Shown here one piece after another: positions 62,009 through 64,000 of a stretch of DNA of 64,000 nucleotides (position 1 is its first letter; the number at the start of each line of letters is the position of its first letter). The position numbers were made by a program, and so were the translations under genes. The stretch covers positions 2,162,501 to 2,226,500 of the forward strand of contig NZ_JASERT010000001.1 in the NCBI RefSeq assembly GCF_030027245.1. The letters run 5' to 3'. A model generated the notes under the pieces. The model did not search any database, was not told the origin of the DNA, and was given only the letters and a program-made list of their open reading frames with translations. The stretch comes from Asticcacaulis sp. EMRT-3 (GTDB lineage Bacteria; Pseudomonadota; Alphaproteobacteria; Caulobacterales; Caulobacteraceae).

Positions 62009-64000
62009 ATGTCATCCACTTTCCGCCGCGCGGGCCGTCTGGGCTTGCTCGCTTCCTCCGCCATCACGTTATCACTGATCGCCGGTGTGGCCTTTGCGCA
62101 AGATTCCGCCAGCCAACCCGACCAGCCCGACGTTTCGGACAGCGCCATCAAGACCATTATCGTCAAGACCGAGCGCTCGAAAGCCGCCGCCACCGCGCCC
62201 ACGAAAGCCTCGGTGGACGCCACCCAGCCGCAATCGATCATTTCGCGCCCCTATATCGACCTCGTCGTGCCGGAAACCGGCGACTTCACCAGCGTGGCCC
62301 AGATCGCGCCGAGCGTGTCGGGCACCCAGGGCAATGGCGCCGGTTATGGCGACGCCAAGCTGGTCTTACGCGGCTTCCAGGACGGCGAATATAATATCAC
62401 CTATGACGGCATCGCCTATGGCGACACCAATGATCCGTCGCACCACTCCAACACCTTCTTCCCGGCCTCGACCATCGGCGCGCTCGTCGTTGATCGCGGC
62501 CCCGGCATGGCGGGCGATCTCGGTCAGGCCAATTTCGGCGGCGCGATCCACATGTATTCCAACAAGGTGACCGACGATACCAGCTTCACGCAGAAGCTGT
62601 CCTATGGCTCGTTCAATTCGTATCAGGCCGTGTCGATCATCCAGACCGGCATCATCCCCGATACGGGCGGTGCAAAGGCGCTGGTCAATCTGCAAACCCG
62701 CAAGACCGACGGCGCGCTCAGCTATTTCGGCCTGAAGAGCGATAACTGGGAATTCAAGATCGAAAAGCCGTTCGGCGACAACTGGAAACTGACGGTTCTG
62801 GCCACGCATAACCAGAATTTCAGCTATCAGCCCGATAATGACGGCGCCACCCTGGCTCAGGTGGCGAAGTACGGCAAAGACTTCTACATGACCAATGATC
62901 CGTCGAGCCCGACCTATTACAAATATAACCGCATCCTGAAGAACACGGCCTTTGCCTATGCCAAGCTGGAAGGCGATCTCGGCCACGGCTGGTCACTCGA
63001 CGATACGGTCTATACCTACTACTATTCCAACAAAACCCTGTCGGCGCTCGATGTCACCGGCCAGACGCCGCTTGGCACCTATGGCTATGCGGCGGGCGTC
63101 GATCCGCTGACCTCGACCGCCAAGCCGACCATTGCCAATGGCGACCCGACCGGCATGAGCGGCTATGACAAGTTCAACTATTACGACGTCAACGGCAACA
63201 TCCTGCGCGTCAATAAGCAATTCAGCTTCGGCACGCTGAAAATGGGCGGTCTGGCGGAAACTTCGGACACCTTCCGCCACCGTTATGATTATCAGATCAA
63301 TCCCAATGATCCTTATGACACCAGCATCAAGGATTACCGCGAAAAGAACTGCGTCACGGCCGAAACCATCGGCACCACCAATGTCAAGTGCAACCCGGAC
63401 GACCGTTCGGTGCAGTATGATGAGCGCTCGTGGTGGACGCAGTATCAGCTCTTCGCTGACTTCATCTGGACGCCGACCGACAATCTGACCATCACGCCAG
63501 GCCTGAAGAACATCCAGTTCACGCGCAATCTGGCCGGCAAGATCAAGGCCAAACCGACCCTGTCCTATATTTCGACGCCGGAAGCGGAAACCTTCCGCAA
63601 GACCCTGCCCTTCCTGACCGTCAATTACAAGCTGCGCAAGAACTGGTCTGTCTATGGCCAGTACGCCCAGGGCTTCCTGGTGCCGCCGCTGAAGGATCTG
63701 TACGTCAACGATGTCAGCCAGAACACGGTCGAACCCGAACAGACCACCAATTACCAGTTCGGCTCGGTCTATAATGGCAGTCATGTTTCGCTCGATGGCG
63801 ATGTCTATCAGATCGACTTCAAGAACAAGTTCGCCTGCAATAATGTCTATTGCTACAATCAGGGCGCCGTTACCTATAAGGGCATTGAAGGTCAGGCGGC
63901 CTATGCCTTCGATTTCGGCCTGACCGTCTTCGCCAACGCTTCGATGAACTCGGCCAAGTCGGACACGAGCCACCTTCAGATCGGTCAGGCACCGAAATCA
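62009..64000 (+). CDS. TonB-dependent receptor 4 (3' end outside window)
   Basis: The start ATG 62009 (MSSTFRRAGRLGLL) has AAGGGG about 10 bases upstream. A signal peptide ends AFAQ (about residue 31). The plug has FTSVAQIAPSVSGTQGNG, LVLRGFQDGEYNITYDG and MAGDLGQANFGGAIHMYS. The barrel follows with many aromatic beta-strands (YNRILKNTAFAYAKLEG, WSVYGQYAQGFLVPP) and is cut at residue 664. This plug differs from TBDRs 1-3: it lacks the VVVVG box and PD(K/N)xxAxxL motif and is more like receptors for siderophores or cofactors. The substrate is unknown. Confidence 0.9.
   Translation, partial: MSSTFRRAGRLGLLASSAITLSLIAGVAFAQDSASQPDQPDVSDSAIKTIIVKTERSKAAATAPTKASVDATQPQSIISRPYIDLVVPETGDFTSVAQIAPSVSGTQGNGAGYGDAKLVLRGFQDGEYNITYDGIAYGDTNDPSHHSNTFFPASTIGALVVDRGPGMAGDLGQANFGGAIHMYSNKVTDDTSFTQKLSYGSFNSYQAVSIIQTGIIPDTGGAKALVNLQTRKTDGALSYFGLKSDNWEFKIEKPFGDNWKLTVLATHNQNFSYQPDNDGATLAQVAKYGKDFYMTNDPSSPTYYKYNRILKNTAFAYAKLEGDLGHGWSLDDTVYTYYYSNKTLSALDVTGQTPLGTYGYAAGVDPLTSTAKPTIANGDPTGMSGYDKFNYYDVNGNILRVNKQFSFGTLKMGGLAETSDTFRHRYDYQINPNDPYDTSIKDYREKNCVTAETIGTTNVKCNPDDRSVQYDERSWWTQYQLFADFIWTPTDNLTITPGLKNIQFTRNLAGKIKAKPTLSYISTPEAETFRKTLPFLTVNYKLRKNWSVYGQYAQGFLVPPLKDLYVNDVSQNTVEPEQTTNYQFGSVYNGSHVSLDGDVYQIDFKNKFACNNVYCYNQGAVTYKGIEGQAAYAFDFGLTVFANASMNSAKSDTSHLQIGQAPKS

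Overview
The window is chromosomal DNA from an alphaproteobacterium, most likely a Caulobacteraceae member close to Asticcacaulis. The reasons are the conserved order obg-nadD-rsfS-rlmH-envC-ctpA-rppH, moderately high GC, the very large TonB-dependent receptors (TBDRs), and the mix of MurR/RpiR, DeoR/AgaR and OmpR regulators. The assignment is an inference from gene content.

Layout. (1) 1-7001: a housekeeping block on the + strand (Obg GTPase end, NAD synthesis, ribosome silencing, 23S methylation, cell-envelope proteins, RppH). (2) 7149-40009: a carbohydrate and amino-compound utilisation region of about 33 kb. It holds three TBDRs, four clan GH-D or spherulin-4-type glycosidases (GH27, GH36, a GH36-like enzyme, GH135-like), a flavin-dependent halogenase with a cupin/JmjC protein, a KbaZ-AgaS-hexosamine kinase-HAD operon, and an operon for RidA, SDR, D-serine dehydratase-like enzyme, D-aminoacylase, MFS and RpiR. 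Two recurring DNA motifs suggest two interleaved regulons: CTTTCGTT-rich sites (DeoR/AgaR protein) and TGTAGY-N8-TGTAGY sites (RpiR protein). The enzyme set fits degradation of an alpha-linked galactose/N-acetylgalactosamine polymer, for example fungal galactosaminogalactan. (3) 40172-52710: a type I-E CRISPR-Cas island with cas3, a non-coding interval, cse1-cse2-cas7-cas5-cas6e-cas1-cas2 and a 40-repeat array. It lies between a dctA 3' remnant and a ribA 3' remnant. (4) 52817-64000: a YncE-like beta-propeller, a TolC/adaptor/RND efflux operon, a PepSY protein, a divergent OmpR/histidine-kinase pair and a fourth TBDR cut by the window end. These share a CTGAAG-N5-CTGAAG box.

The main discovery candidate is in the 783-base interval between cas3 and cse1. 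It contains a degenerate two-repeat mini-CRISPR. Its 20-nt spacer matches, at 15 of the first 16 positions, a protospacer 59 bases downstream that carries a perfect AAG PAM. The single early mismatch is at position 6, a base that Cascade flips out of the duplex. The target lies in a putative promoter. Behind that promoter is a short RNA with 5' and 3' hairpins, a perfect Shine-Dalgarno sequence and a nine-codon ORF ending in two tandem AUA codons. This is the architecture of a CreTA (Cascade-repressed RNA toxin/antitoxin) module, here inside a type I-E system.

Three genes appear damaged: cse1 (amber codon 6), cas1 (frameshift at a G run) and the third TBDR (frameshift). Each could be real decay or a sequencing error. 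Dispersed palindromic elements bounded by TAGAGC sit exactly on the TAG stop codons of four genes.
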